A DNA stretch of 64,000 bases from positions 56,689,501-56,753,500 of the forward strand of contig CM027377.1 of assembly GCA_015680905.1 (NCBI GenBank). Direction: 5' to 3'. The notes under the pieces were generated by a model. The model was not told the origin of the DNA. It searched no databases and saw only the letters and a program-made list of their open reading frames with translations. Shown here piece after piece: positions 47,060 to 58,385 of the stretch (the stretch's first letter is position 1; each line of letters begins with the position of its first letter). This DNA comes from Coptis chinensis. Lineage: Eukaryota; Streptophyta; Magnoliopsida; Ranunculales; Ranunculaceae. The translations under genes were made by a program, and so were the position numbers.

Positions 47060-47420
47060 GGATAACGTAATTGGGGTGTCGCCGCCCCCATAGTGTAATG
47101 ATAACGTAATGAAATTTGGGGTCCCCATAGTGTAATGATAATGTAATAAAATTTGGGTGTCGCCGCCCCCATAGTGTAATGATAACGTAATGAAATTTGG
47201 GGTGTCGCCGCCCCCATAGTTTAATGATAACATAATGAAATTTGGGGAATCGCCGCCGTAGTAGTGTAATGATAACATAATAAAATTTGGGGGGTCGCCG
47301 CCCCCATAGTGTAATGATAACATAATAAAATTTGGGGGGTCGCCGCCCCCATAGTGTAATGATAACATAATGAAATTTGGGGAGTCGCCGCCCCCATAGT
47401 GTAATGATAACATAATTTGG
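47060..47420 (-). repeat. 46-bp minisatellite in the Tat-2 3' region (8 units)
   Basis: About eight copies of a unit with TCGCCGCCCCCATAGTGTAA followed by TGATAACATAATAAAATTTG and a G run. It begins just after pol and before the antisense gene. Tandem arrays in this position are known in Tat/Ogre elements and can seed satellite DNA. Confidence 0.92.
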
Positions 47421-47479
47421 GATATTTGATCTCTAGTTAAAACGAAAGATGGATCGAATTTTATTGAAATATAAAATGA

Positions 47480-50400
47480 TTACAATGAATGAAAAACAAA
47501 CATTCAACGATAAAACTTTTTCAAATGAAAAGCATTCCATGGCTTGGCAAATTTTTCTCCGGTGATTCGACGAAGGAAATAAGACCCTTTGGATCTTCGG
47601 GTCTATCAATAATGAACGGTCCTTCCCAATTCTCTCGACACTTCCCGATTCAATGAGCTTCGTTTGCGGCTAAGTACCCAATCTTTCGGTTCAAAACTCT
47701 TGAGGCAAAGCTTTTATCATATTTGCGTTTCATGGTTGCCCCGATATTTTATTAGACATTGTAAAGCTTCTTCTCGAAGTTTTATCAATTGAGTCCGCCA
47801 CCAAAGTTATAGCAAAGACATCATTGTTACCGGTTTATCGCTTCGTCCTTGTAGTTGGTGCAATTAATTTGCGGGAGGACGGCATCCATGCCATAAGCTA
47901 GATTGAAAGGGGAAAGATTGGTAGAATGCTTTGGATGGTCGCGATAAACCCCAAAGCAACTGGCGGCAAATCTTTAACCCAATTTCCTTTTGCTTCATTA
48001 AGCTTCTTCTTCAAAGTCGAGAAATCGCCTTATTGGTTGCTACGCTTGTCCATTTGCTTGTGGATAATATGGAGCAGAGAAATTATCTTTGAATTTTTAG
48101 TGAGGCAAAAATTTGTGAATTTCTTCCCGCGATCAAATTGTTTACCGTTGTCGAGACGATGTTAGATGGAATTCCAAAGCGACAAACGATGTCTTTCCAT
48201 AAGAAACGCCATACATCATTCTTTGAGATGTTGACAAGCGGTTGAGCTTCTACCCATTTAGTGAAATAATCACGTCGCGAACCAATAAAAATCGTCGACA
48301 CTTCGGAGCCTTTGGTAGGGGTCCCACAATATCCAAGCCCCATTTCGCAAAAGGCCAAGGGCTTAGAATTGGGTGGAGTTCGTTCTTTGGAAGTTTGCCC
48401 ATATTTTAATTTTTTGACATGGTATGCATTTTTGGGCAAATTTCGTTGAGTGTCTTTGCATGCTAGGCCACCCAAGATCCTTGAGTCATGGCTTTATGTG
48501 CAAGACTATGTCCCCGAGAATGGTTTCCACAAAGTCCCGAGTGTATCTCTTCGAGAACTAGATGACCTTGATCTTTGGAAAGACATCTGAAAAAGAGGAT
48601 CTGAAATTATTTGCTTTCCTATAAAGTAGGAGATTTCCTTTAGAATTTGGAATTATGACAAATTTCTAGGCATCTCTTAATTTTGTAGGAAAAGCGGACG
48701 AATCCTCGTAGAGTTCCATGTTGCGAAATTCTAAATAAATAGGTCTCCAATCATCCGGTGAAGTGTCACCGCCGATAGATTGGAGATCCAAAATGGTGGT
48801 ATACGGAGAATTATCGCCGTGGGACTCATCTTCCATATCAACATTGATTTAGTCGGCATCATGTGTGGGTGGAGAATCACTCTCTCAACACGATGATCGG
48901 CCAAACCTTGATGGTCGGCTAAATCTTCTTGAGCTACTTTCCTCGAGTGAGATTTCGAACTTGTGCCGGCCGATTGAGCTAGCTCTTCTCTCTTTCTTTT
49001 CCTTGTTGTTACGGCATTCACTAGCTCGAATTCGAATTTCCGAGATGTCGTCTAGAAATAGCATAGATGAGCAATATATAAGTTTTGAACATGTTCTTCT
49101 ATGACAGTTATGCTTGGAAAAGGTTGGAAATCAATATAGATTTTTCTTTCATTGTTAACATCAATCTGCGCGAGAGATAGGCTAAGGCATCGGCATGACG
49201 ATTATCATTATGCAGAGCTACGGTGAACAACAATGGATTTGAAATGAATGGATAGCTCATGCATTTTTGGACATATGCAGCCATCCTATCATTTCGAAAG
49301 CAACAAAAGATCCGCCAAATTGATTCGAACAAGCTTTGAGTCGCTGAATAACTTCGATTTTTGTCGCCCCGTGTCAAGTGCCGTTCGCATTGCATAAAGA
49401 ACGACTTCATATTCAGGTTTCATTGTTTGATGCGCAAAAACCGAGGCTTAACAGATTTTTCAATTTTCGCCATCGTCGGATCAAAACACAACCAAGGCCC
49501 TGAACGATTTGTTCTTGGAACCGTCCGTGTGTATAGTCCATAAAGTAGGGTCGGCACTTGTGGATGGATCGGCCGATCCTTGTTGTGGATTAGGAGGAGG
49601 TTCGTCAAACTGCTCTTCCATGGTCGGTATGTCATCGACAGGAAAATCGGCCATAAGTGATGTCATTGTGTGGCCTTTCTCAGATGATCGAGCTTTGTAG
49701 ATAATTTCGTAGGCACTCAAATATGTTTCCCATTCTCGCTAATCGGCTCGAATCAGCATTTCAAGAACTTTTCTCAAGGGGTATTCGGTAGAGACATTGA
49801 TGATCGTCCTTGAAAATAAGGCTTCAATCTTCGCGGCACTATGGACAAGTGAGAGAGCTATTTTCTCAATCTGTGAATACCTTGTTTCGAGTCGTGGTGG
49901 TCTTACTTATGAAGAAAATTGGTTGTTCATTTTCATCATCAATGAATAAGGCGGCACTCACGCCTATTTCGATGCCGCCAAATAGATGTCAATTGTTTGT
50001 CCGTGGTCGGACTAGCAAGAATTGGCGGCCGTACTAGGTATTCTTTCATTTTTCGAAAAGCTACGCCACACTCATCCGGTCCATTTTGGGGATCCCTTAA
50101 TGGCTTGGAAAAAGGGTGGAGCCGATCTGAATATTTTGAGATAAATCTACCCAAAGCGGCTATCCCTACCCGTAAGTTCTTTGGATTTGCTTCTTGGTTT
50201 TGGCGAGGGCATTTCAAGAATTGCACGGATTTGATCGGGTTAGCTTCAATGCCTCATTTGGTCATAAGATATCCAAGAAATTTTCCCGATGATAATCCAA
50301 ATGCGCATTTTGATGGATTTAGACGCATTCGAATATGTATCAGCCGATCAAAATATTTTTGCAAGTGATGAAGGCGTGATGACTCTTCATGCGACTTGAT

Positions 50401-50960
50401 GACCATATCGTCAATATAAGCTTCCATAAACTTGCCTAAGAAGTCTGAAAATGATGTATTAATGAATTTCTGATATGTTGCTGGTGCATTTTATAGACCG
50501 AAAGGCATTACCTTATAGCAAAATAAGCCTTGGTCTGTTATGAAAGTTGTAAGTTCTTGTTCATCTTCGGCTAATGCAATTTGATAAAATCCCATTGAGG
50601 CATCCATAAAAGAAATTGGTTTTAAACCCGAAGTGGCATCAACCATTTCAGAAATACGATGCAAAGGATACGGGTGAACGGGACATTTTTATTGACATCG
50701 ATTAAAATCAACACGCATTCTAAGTTTCCCATTTTTCTTAGGATTTGCTACTACATTTGATATCCATTTCGGATATAGTACAGGGCTAATAAAATTAACA
50801 CTTAGAAGTTTGTCGATCTCTTCTTTCACTTTGAGCTTTTCGATCGGGAGCCATTCGCGAGGCTTCGACGACCGGCTTTTTGTGTTTTGTCGATATCCAC
50901 TGTGACATGCAAGTGAAGGATCAAATCAGGGCATTTGTTCGACCATCCACGCAAAACAAC
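47480..50960 (-). pseudogene. Tat-2 pol: reverse transcriptase, two RNase H regions, integrase
   Basis: On the minus strand: reverse transcriptase with a YIDDMV catalytic motif near 50,410; RNase H; a second RNase H beginning WTIHTDGSKN near 49,540; integrase with YFTKWVEAQPL near 48,250 and FNLAYGMDAVLP near 47,895, ending near 47,480. The order and double RNase H mark the Tat lineage. The frames are extensively broken. Confidence 0.85.
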
Positions 50961-51230
50961 AGGCAATTTTTCTTCAAAAGCTCAATGAGATTATCCTGTT
51001 CTTTCTTGGAAATTTCCACGAAATAAAAGTGGTTTCTTCTTCTTTGTTGTCGACCAGACTGCCGAGGAGTCTATCGATGGTCGGGGCCACCTAAACGCTG
51101 CTCCATAGCGTTTACCCGCCAATGGAATTCTGTAATTACTACTTTTTCCCATCGACATTTAGGATGGTGTTACCCTTGACTTCCGAATCTTTATAATCTT
51201 CGAGAACAGACTCATGGCACTTCAAAGCTA

Positions 51231-51887
51231 CTATCGATCACGCCGAACTTTGCATACCCTACCATCACACCGAACTTGATAGCGATGGAAAGTAGAAACG
51301 ACAGCTCCCATTGAGTGAATCCAATCTTTTCCCAAAATGACATTGTAGGAGGAGTTACAATCCAAGAGAAGAAAATCAATTGTAACTTCCTTGTTCATTA
51401 ATGTCACCGGAAGAGAGCATCTACCAACTGATGTTGCTGCTGTCCCATCGAAGCCAATGATAGGATTTGGATCGGGAACTATCATTTTATCGGGGAGGTT
51501 GAGTCCTTTGTAACAACGCTTGTAGATCACACTTGCCGAACTACCTGTATCAATCATGATTTTCTGCACACGGTGAATTCCAACAAAAGCTTGTATTATA
51601 ACGGCATCATAATGAGGATGGTGCACTCCTATCAGGTCATTGTCAGTCCAACTGAGAGGTCCTTCCTCATAAGTTTCAGTACCCATTCCATGGAGAAAAT
51701 CATATTCACTATAAACATAGTGGTGGCTGAGATCAGTGATCTTGGAGTGATTGAAATTCTTGCGCTGGGTGTTAGACATTGAATCAACTCTGGCATGACC
51801 GACTTTGATTACATAGTGTGCGGTAACGACTAAAGCTTGTTTCGTTTTACCCAGCACATAATCCTGAAGCATACCCTTCTCGATCAA
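51231..51887 (-). pseudogene. Tat-2 protease region
   Basis: An open stretch of 218 codons with KIMIDTGSSASVIY, the retropepsin active site, followed by VTIDFLLLDCNSSYNVILGK. The N-terminal part (about residues 1-95) is linker from gag. It would cut the gag-pol polyprotein in the particle. Confidence 0.88.
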
Positions 51888-51889
51888 AC

Positions 51890-53930
51890 CTTGGATTCTA
51901 CCCCTTAGAGATCGGCATTGTTCAATTCATGACCAAAATCATCGTGAAATTTGCACCACAGGGATTTATCATGTGTAGCCTTGGTATCTTCGGAGAGAGG
52001 AAAAGGTGGAGATAAGATATTCTTTTCCTTAATCTTCTCATAGATAATAGCGTACTTCTCGTTGAGGGCGGTAAGCTTTAACTCTGGAAGTTTCTTTTGT
52101 TCTTTGTCGTTCCATTGTTGTGGCCTACCATCACTCTTGGACTTTTGATCGGTTGTTTGTTGAAACTTCGGTTTTTGACTCTGATCCTGCGGCTTGCTTA
52201 TTCGATCCCTATCTCTGTGAACTTCGTGCGATGCATCATCTTCATTTCGAATAAACTGTTGAGTTCGAGAGAAAAGTTCATAACGAGTTGTTGGGACGCT
52301 TTTACAATAGAGTTGTAAATGCCATCCCTATCATAATTAATGCCTTCCTTGAAGGCATAAATGACAAGAATATCGATGCATCCGGGATTTCAATGTACCG
52401 CTTTCGAAATCTCTTAACAAACTTCATCGAGCTTTTCTTCTTTTTGTTATTTAATACTGAATAGAGAATCAATATGTTTCGGTTCTTTCCAGTTGTGACG
52501 AAAATGCTCGGCAAACTTGTAAGCCAAATCAGTAAAATTGTGGATGGATCTTTCTAGAAGCATGTTAAACCATCTCATCAACTCAATTCCAATGAGTGTG
52601 GACGGGAATAACTTGCAAAGAAGATCATCGTCGAAAGCCCATAAGATCATCTTATTTCTGTAATTAACAAGATGCATCAAAGGATCTCCATCAATCTCAT
52701 CATACTTTTCGAATTTTGGCTGCTTGAAGTCCTTGTGATGAACAGTTGTTTGGATTCGGAGAGAGAAGGGAGAATCGATACCACTCTCGATAGCAAGATT
52801 TCGTATTTTATTTTCTCGTGACTCCTTATCATTAATAGCCCCGGTATCATTTTCGTGATAGACGCGTCGTTCAGAAAATGGAACATTCTCTTGACGATGG
52901 TCACGACCGAACTGTGGACGTTTTGGCCAAGATTTCTTCGGAGGAGGTGGAGTGAGTTCTCGTCGACCCGTCCATGTAGGTGAAGGTGACCGAGCCAGTA
53001 GAGGAGTTCGGTTCCTTCGTCTCCTATGGTGAACATCGGGAGAATACGGACGGAGTGCTGGACTGTCACAACCATTTTCTTGACCTGATGCAAGTGAGTC
53101 TCCATCTCCATGGCTACCATTGTCAACATACTTTGGCCGACAATGAGCTCTTGGATTGGGACTACAACTTGAGCGACTTGGTTGTGAACTGGAACTGCTT
53201 GGTGAATAGTCCTGCTGTCGAGATCGGCGCATACTGCTGTTGCGACGAGGACTTGCAGTGACTTGCCTACCCCTTCTATAGCTTGGGGTAGGAACTTCTT
53301 TGGTTTTTCGTTGGTTGGGTAGTCTATCTTGCCGACCTATATGAATATTTTGCCGATCTCCCTTAGTACGGTTCAAATCGGTAAAACCGGTTTTCGTCAT
53401 GAGATCTTTTGTGAGTTGGTGATCCCTGACAGGGTGGTCGGCATCAAGGTCGGCAGAGGAGTTTGTGGATTCGCTTACGATTACACTGGAAAGTGTAGGC
53501 TTTCGGCGTTGCACATTTTGTTTTCTTGTGAAGCCTTTTCGTAGCGACTTCGCGACGGTTTTTCTTGGTGCGGGGAGTTTGTACTTTCGGAGTCTTTGGA
53601 TGGTGATGCTTGCGTTCAAGCGATCCCAAACACTTTTGCCGTAGACCACGAATCATCTTCGAGAAGTTGACGCCTTGTTGTTTTTTTGATTGTTATTCTT
53701 GCTCTCCAATTGTCGGAGGCGACGATCCTACTTGAGTTGATGGATCGGATACACGAATACCCACTCTCGATCCGCAGATGGCCGAGGACCATTGGACTTG
53801 GAAAGTGAAATTCCAATGAAGGTGAATGAACAATGCGGCGTAAAAGGGATACTTTCACCGTTGTTTGTTTTTCGAGAAGCCATTGGCGTAACTTTTGTTT
53901 TGTGGTTGAGGGTAGAACACGAGGCGCCAA
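51890..53930 (-). pseudogene. Tat-2 gag region
   Basis: The largest open stretch (52,447-53,649, 400 codons) has a basic, Arg/Ser/Pro-rich N-terminal half and the gag core near its end (DGDPLMHLVNYRNKMILWAF, LIGIELMRWFNMLLERSI, DLAYKFAEHFRHNWKEPKHI). Such a long basic leader is common in Tat gags. It is adjacent to the 5' LTR with a TTTGGCGCC primer-binding-like site at about 53,924-53,932. Broken. Confidence 0.85.
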
Positions 53931-53933
53931 ATA

Positions 53934-54958
53934 TGTTTCAAAGAAGATTTGCCAAAACACACCGGTTGAGGGTTGGAAGTAATGTTTTTTGGAGATGGTG
54001 ATTGGGGAAAGATGAGACTGGACTTCGGTTTTGAAGTTGCCTACGTACCCAAAGATATTGCTTGGGATCAAGTCTCGATTGCGTAGTTCTGGAAAAATGA
54101 CTAAGGTTGGATTTTATAGGTAGCATTGGTGATAGTTACTTCCTCGTTCTCCAATATTCCAATCGTGGGATGAAGTTGGAGAACTGGCGGGAGAACTGTC
54201 CAATCATGGGATGAAGTTGGAGAGCTGGCGGGACAACTGTCAGCTCGTGGGATGAAGTTGGAGAACTGGCGGGACATCTGTCAGCTCGTGGAATGAAGTT
54301 GGAGAACTGGCGGGAGAACTGTCAGCTCGTGGGATGAAGTTGGAGAACTGGCGGGACATCTGTCAGCTCGTGGGATGAAGTTGGAGAACTGGCGGGGACA
54401 TCTGTCAGCTCGTGGGATGAAGTCGAGCTGGCGGGACATCTGTCATTTCGTAGGATGAAGTTGAGAACCGGGCGGGAGAACTGTCATTTCGTGGGATGAA
54501 GTCGAGAGGCTGGCGGGAGAACTGTCAGTTCGTGGGATGAAGTTGGAGAACTGGCGGGACATCTGTCATCTCGTGGATTGAAGTTGGAGAACTGGTGGGA
54601 GAACTGACAGCTCGTGGGATGAAGTTGGAGAACTGGCGGGAGAACTGTCAGCTCGTGGAATATAGGCTTTGAGCATGGGCTTTTTCATAGATAAGCTCTG
54701 AGCATGGGCTCTGAGCGTGGGCTTGTTTATAGTTGGGCTCTGAGCGTGGGCTTGTTTATAGTTAAGTTCTGAGCATGGGCTCTGAGCGTGGGCTTGTTTA
54801 TAGTTGGGCTCTGAGCGTAGGCTTGTTTATAGTTGGGCTCTGAGCGTGGGCTTGTTTATAGTTGGGCTCTGAGCGTGGGTTTGTTTATAGTTTGGCTCTG
54901 AGCATGGGCTTGTATTGAGTTGGGCTTATATTGGGCCACATTTGTGGGGGCCGGAACA
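53934..54958 (-). repeat. Tat-2 5' LTR
   Basis: The 1025-bp intact-length LTR is the partner of the CACTA-split LTR. It keeps the empty CACTA target (GGGGAAAGATGAG). Just under half is the 41-bp minisatellite (54,161-54,655) and about a quarter is the 29-bp array (54,665-54,917). Confidence 0.92.
54161..54917 (-). repeat. 41-bp (12 units) and 29-bp minisatellites of the Tat-2 5' LTR
   Basis: Same unit order as in the 3' LTR: the second unit has CATGGG, the eighth TTTCGTAGGA and the eleventh GGATTGAAG in both, so the arrays descend from one array present when the element inserted. The 29-bp array follows at 54,665. Confidence 0.92.
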
Positions 54959-54963
54959 GGTAT

Positions 54964-55569
54964 CTTTTTGTTATGTTCAACAGCTCAATTTCGCAAGGCC
55001 CAGTTCAAGTTTCGCCAGGCCCATTTTCGGGTTGCACTTCCGAGTCAAGGTGATTTGATGAAATCTACCTAAGTCCGGATCATTATAATACTTGGGATGT
55101 CCGGACTTGACAAATTTCGATTCCTTGTGCTTAGCTCCTCATATCCTAGGTTCGGCCTAATATACAAGGTTCAGGGCATGGTGATGACAAGTCTGGCTTT
55201 CACGAAGTTTAGTTCCGGAATGTAATCCCAAGAAGTCCGGATCTTTGTGAAACATGGGTCGGATTGATCTGACCAAGTCCGGGTCATCACAATATATTGC
55301 ATGTTCGATTTCACCAAGTTCCTCATGTCCAAGTCCGGATCATCACAAGGCATGGCAGGACCGGTTTTCAGCAAGTTTGGCTTAATATACAAGGTTTGGG
55401 GCATGGTCATGGTAGGTTCGAATTTACAATTCCTTGTACTGAAGTAATGCGAAATTTTACCGATACATTCCACAAAGAAAGTCGAGGCATAAGAAGTCAC
55501 GTACATTTTTACCGGGCCTTTTTCCTTAAGGGTTTGATTCACAACCCATGAATAAAAAAGGGGGGCATC
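54964..55569 (+). other. Tat-1 3' region with scattered repeats and polypurine tract
   Basis: The segment holds several degenerate copies of AAGTCCGGATCATCAC and of ATATACAAGGTT-GGGCATGGT (near 55,160 and 55,392). It ends in AAAAAAGGGGGG (55,554-55,565), a polypurine tract, four bases before the LTR. No gene is seen. Confidence 0.7.
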
Positions 55570-56267
55570 TGTGTGTGCATATTTTAGCAAATAGATATGC
55601 AACACGTGGCAGCATCTTCTTAAGGCTCGGATATGGTCTTGGTGTGGGTAGAAAGTACCAGAACATACCTCAAGTCCAAATCCTCTTACTTCCTAGGTTC
55701 GGAAGTGAGACAAAAAGAGGAGGTTCATGGGCTTTGGAACTAGTTGGAGTAGTAGGTTTGTATAACCAACTCCTAACTATGAACTCCAAATCCGGAACTC
55801 AACTACTAGGTTCGGAGCAAGTTCGTGGGCTTTGGAACTAGTTGGAGTAGTAGGCTCGTATAACCAACTCCTAACTATGAACTCCAAATCCGGAACTCAA
55901 CTACTAGGCTCGGAACTCTAACTACTACTCCGAACCTAAACATGTTTTTCTGTTGTTTAAGTCAATAAAGGGGACCTATTTGACTTGGGAAACATGAGGC
56001 TTCTAGAAGAGTCAAGATGAGACTTAACAAGAGACGGTCTCCTAGTTAAATACTAATTGGGAAACCTCATCTATTCTTATAAATAGAATAGTTGAACTAC
56101 GCTTTGAGTTTTATTCCTATTTCACAGGATACGTAGGCAACCATTAAAGAACGTGGTTCAACTCATCATCTTCTACATCTCTTCTTCTTCTTGATCTAAT
56201 ACTTTTCATTATTCTTTGATCATCAACAAAATATTTGTGTTTCTATATTAGGAAAAATCATCACACA
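55570..56267 (+). repeat. Tat-1 3' LTR
   Basis: The segment begins TGTGTGTGC after a polypurine tract and ends CACACA, giving inverted ends TGTGTG/CACACA, about 698 bp. It contains TATAAATAG at 56,078-56,086 and the leader motif GAACTACG to GGATACGTAGGCAAC at 56,094-56,142. A 98-bp tandem duplication lies at 55,723-55,913. The 5' LTR is not in the window, so the exact end cannot be tested against a partner. Confidence 0.7.
55723..55913 (+). repeat. 98-bp tandem duplication in the Tat-1 LTR
   Basis: Two copies with GGGCTTTGGAACTAGTTGGA and CCAACTCCTAACTATGAACT, starting at 55,723 and 55,821, differing at few positions in the parts compared. Confidence 0.9.
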
Positions 56268-56820
56268 TAGTCCAAAATAAATTGATTTGGACGGGCAATA
56301 TTGGTTGTATACCTAGCCCCTAGTTCGTGCTGTAGACAGCCTGACAATGAACAAACTGTGCAAGGTATATACTCTAATTATGTAGGAATTAATCTGTGTT
56401 GCGTGGAGTGCCAAGTTGACATATTTGTGTGTTTCTCCTTTATGAGAAAATCATAGGTCACATGTACAATCTATATGTTGAACTTTTAAATCCATATATA
56501 AAACCTATTGAAAGTTATCTCTTCCTAAGACTATGTTGCCATGTTGCAGCTGGCATCTAAATATATTAGTTCAAAAGAAAGATAAAAGAGATAGAAAAGC
56601 CTTGTAAAAATGGTGAATTAAAAACGAGTGAACTTAATATGATTTGAGAATGCTTAGATAGTTTTCGGTTTTGAATTGCCGATTCATTGATTCAACAGAT
56701 TGCTTCCCTCTGATTTTTTACTTTAATTGATGCTGAAGTTGAATGAAATTTTGGTAGTTTTTTAACCATGCTGCAGGAGCTTGAGTAGAACGAGTGAAGA
56801 ACGCATTATTCTCAAGAACT
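56268..56820. other. Unassigned sequence right of the nest
   Basis: AT-rich; no gene or repeat recognised. It may be the flank of the nest or an internal part of the LTR remnant that follows. Confidence 0.4.
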
Positions 56821-56824
56821 TCGA

Positions 56825-57180
56825 CCCACTGATGGCGCCACTATAAAGTTTCATTTTGTGCAGAACCTTATGATTCTGAGAAAAATGGGGGAAATTGGAT
56901 GGAAATGTGGTATTGACTGAGCTCGGGTATGTGCGAGCTGCCTACGTATCCAGTTTTTTGGTGAACATACTGGAATCAAGTCAGACGTAGTTCATGTTTG
57001 AATTGGACTTTCTGGTGTGAGATGGAGAGTGGAGAAGATCCTGTCTAGAGCAAGTCTAGGGAGGATTGAGCATGGAGCATGGGGTGTGTAGAACCTAGAG
57101 CATATGAATGGCTTTCTCTCTGATGGATAATGGAGATGGAGGGTTGAGGGAGTGAAGGAGACCAGCAATGTGTTGAAAGA
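56825..57180 (-). mobile_element. Remnant of a third LTR element: LTR 3' portion and primer-binding site
   Basis: On the minus strand the region shows GAACTACG, TGACTTGATTCC and GGATACGTAGGCAGC (56,938-56,993), the leader module found in both Tat LTRs here, and downstream AGTGGCGCCATCAGTGGG at about 56,829-56,846, which has the form of a TGGCGCC primer-binding site. The LTR start is uncertain (near 57,180 or beyond). No coding part was recognised. Confidence 0.45.
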
Positions 57181-57735
57181 GAAGAGACTTTTTCCCATTG
57201 TCGAGTTTCCGCTTTCTAAACTAGAATGATAATTTCTGGTGGTAGTGGTTATAATTGAAATAGACATCAGATCACTAACACATAACAATTTGTAACCATA
57301 ATGTTACAAAAACTGAAAAAATGTATATTGCAAAAGAAAGAAGGAACGGTTAGGTATAAAGAAACTATAAAAATCAAAGCTAGAACCCTAGAGATTGTGA
57401 TTCCACTTGAATATCCATGGAAGCCTTAGTCTTGTGAGAAATGTAATCGATTTCACAGTACCGATCAATATGGTGTAAGAACTACTAGGGTGTGGACAAG
57501 AAAACAAAATGGGCAATGTAACCAAAATGGTGCTGGAGCAACCACTGAAGGGACCACTCATATGGAAATAGAGAGTGATGTAATTGTGCAGCAAGGAGGT
57601 GACCAGGTATCTGAAGGAGCAGTTGAACCTCTTGCCATATCATAGTGGTTGCTACGAGCTCACTTACAAAACAAGTATTGACCATCAGAGAAGCAGATAT
57701 TGAGGGAAACTTAAATAAATCAGAGGGGAGAATGT

Positions 57736-58065
57736 GTGAACACATGTAGAACCCCTCGTCATTGCTACCAGAGGTGGTGCCAGAAACCCTCAAACTGCAA
57801 GCCCTGGATCAGACAGGGAAGTAACATTGATAAAGATAAAGGAGTGACCAATTCTTTTATGCTCTTGAACTCTAGTGAAACCTATTTAGAGGATGAGTCA
57901 CATGCTAACATGCTCACAATTGAAGGAGTGGCAAGTGTAGATGAGAGTCATCAACATAGAGTTTTACCGATTAGCCAACTGTCGAGTCGTAGTAGAGAAC
58001 GAAATATGTATGAAGAGTTAGCTGTTGGATATGAAGAGTTGAGGACGAAAATGATGATCCCTTAG
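57736..58065 (+). other. Unidentified 109-codon open frame
   Basis: The frame is polar, with Ser/Glu-rich sequence (EGVASVDESHQHRVLPISQ). A similar-looking open stretch in the same strand precedes it at about 57,481-57,640. I recognise no domain and see no clear promoter. It could be a remnant of a transposon ORF or a chance frame. Confidence 0.2.
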
Positions 58066-58385
58066 GCTAAGTCCAATGGTGCATCACCCTCTATCTCCAT
58101 TCCACACAAAAATAGTGTTTTGAGGATGGGGAGTCAATTTTGGTGTCCAATAGTTTGGACCATTCTACGCCACTTCGACCGGCGCAGAATTAAAAAAAAA
58201 ATGCATTCCACGCCACTTCAAGTGGCGCCGTTTGGGATTTTACAAACCACACCACTTCAAATAGCGCGGTATGAAATTGAAAAATGCATTCCACGCCACT
58301 TCAAGTGGCGCCGTTTAGGTTTTTACAAACCACTCTATTTCAAGTGGCGTGGAATGCACTCTCTATATATGGAGAGTTAAATAGA
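58066..58385. mobile_element. Small palindrome-rich repeat element
   Basis: The segment starts near GGCTAAGTCCAATGGTGC and contains a block of about 85 bp twice (from 58,202 and 58,287), each with the palindrome CGCCACTTCAAGTGGCG. It ends in CTCTATATATGGAGAG. Clear inverted ends or a TSD were not found, so the type and exact limits are uncertain; a MITE-like element is likely. Confidence 0.5.

Larger units (their letters stand above)
36965..54958 (-). mobile_element. Tat-2: Tat-lineage element carrying captured host genes, inserted in Tat-1
   Basis: The outer ends are TGTTTCA at the left and GGAACA at the right (an LTR of TGTTCC...TGAAACA on the minus strand), and the 5-bp sequence GGTAT occurs at both flanks (36,960-36,964 and 54,959-54,963). 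On the minus strand: 5' LTR, a primer-binding-like TTTGGCGCC, gag, protease, reverse transcriptase, two RNase H regions, integrase, a minisatellite, an antisense gene, two host-gene-derived segments, a purine tract (AAAGAGAAGG) and the 3' LTR. Length is 18.0 kb, 12.8 kb without the CACTA insertion. Its pol frames are broken in many places. Confidence 0.9.
751..56267 (+). mobile_element. Tat-1: Tat-lineage Ty3/gypsy element, host of the whole nest, left end outside window
   Basis: Parts in order on the plus strand: gag/protease, reverse transcriptase, RNase H, second (archaeal-type) RNase H, integrase, an antisense gene, a repeat-rich 3' region, a purine tract and a 3' LTR. The double RNase H and the antisense gene after integrase are hallmarks of the Tat lineage. 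Continuity across each insertion is supported by the TSDs of the inserted elements: CCGCT at 2841/4332, GGCAC at 7169/31,891, GGTAT at 36,960/54,959. Without the insertions the visible part is roughly 11 kb. It is broken by insertions and by several smaller lesions, so it is a fossil. Confidence 0.75.

Noticed and set aside
46994-47413. A 139-codon repeat protein on the minus strand
   Set aside because: It is the translation of the 46-bp minisatellite and has no independent support.
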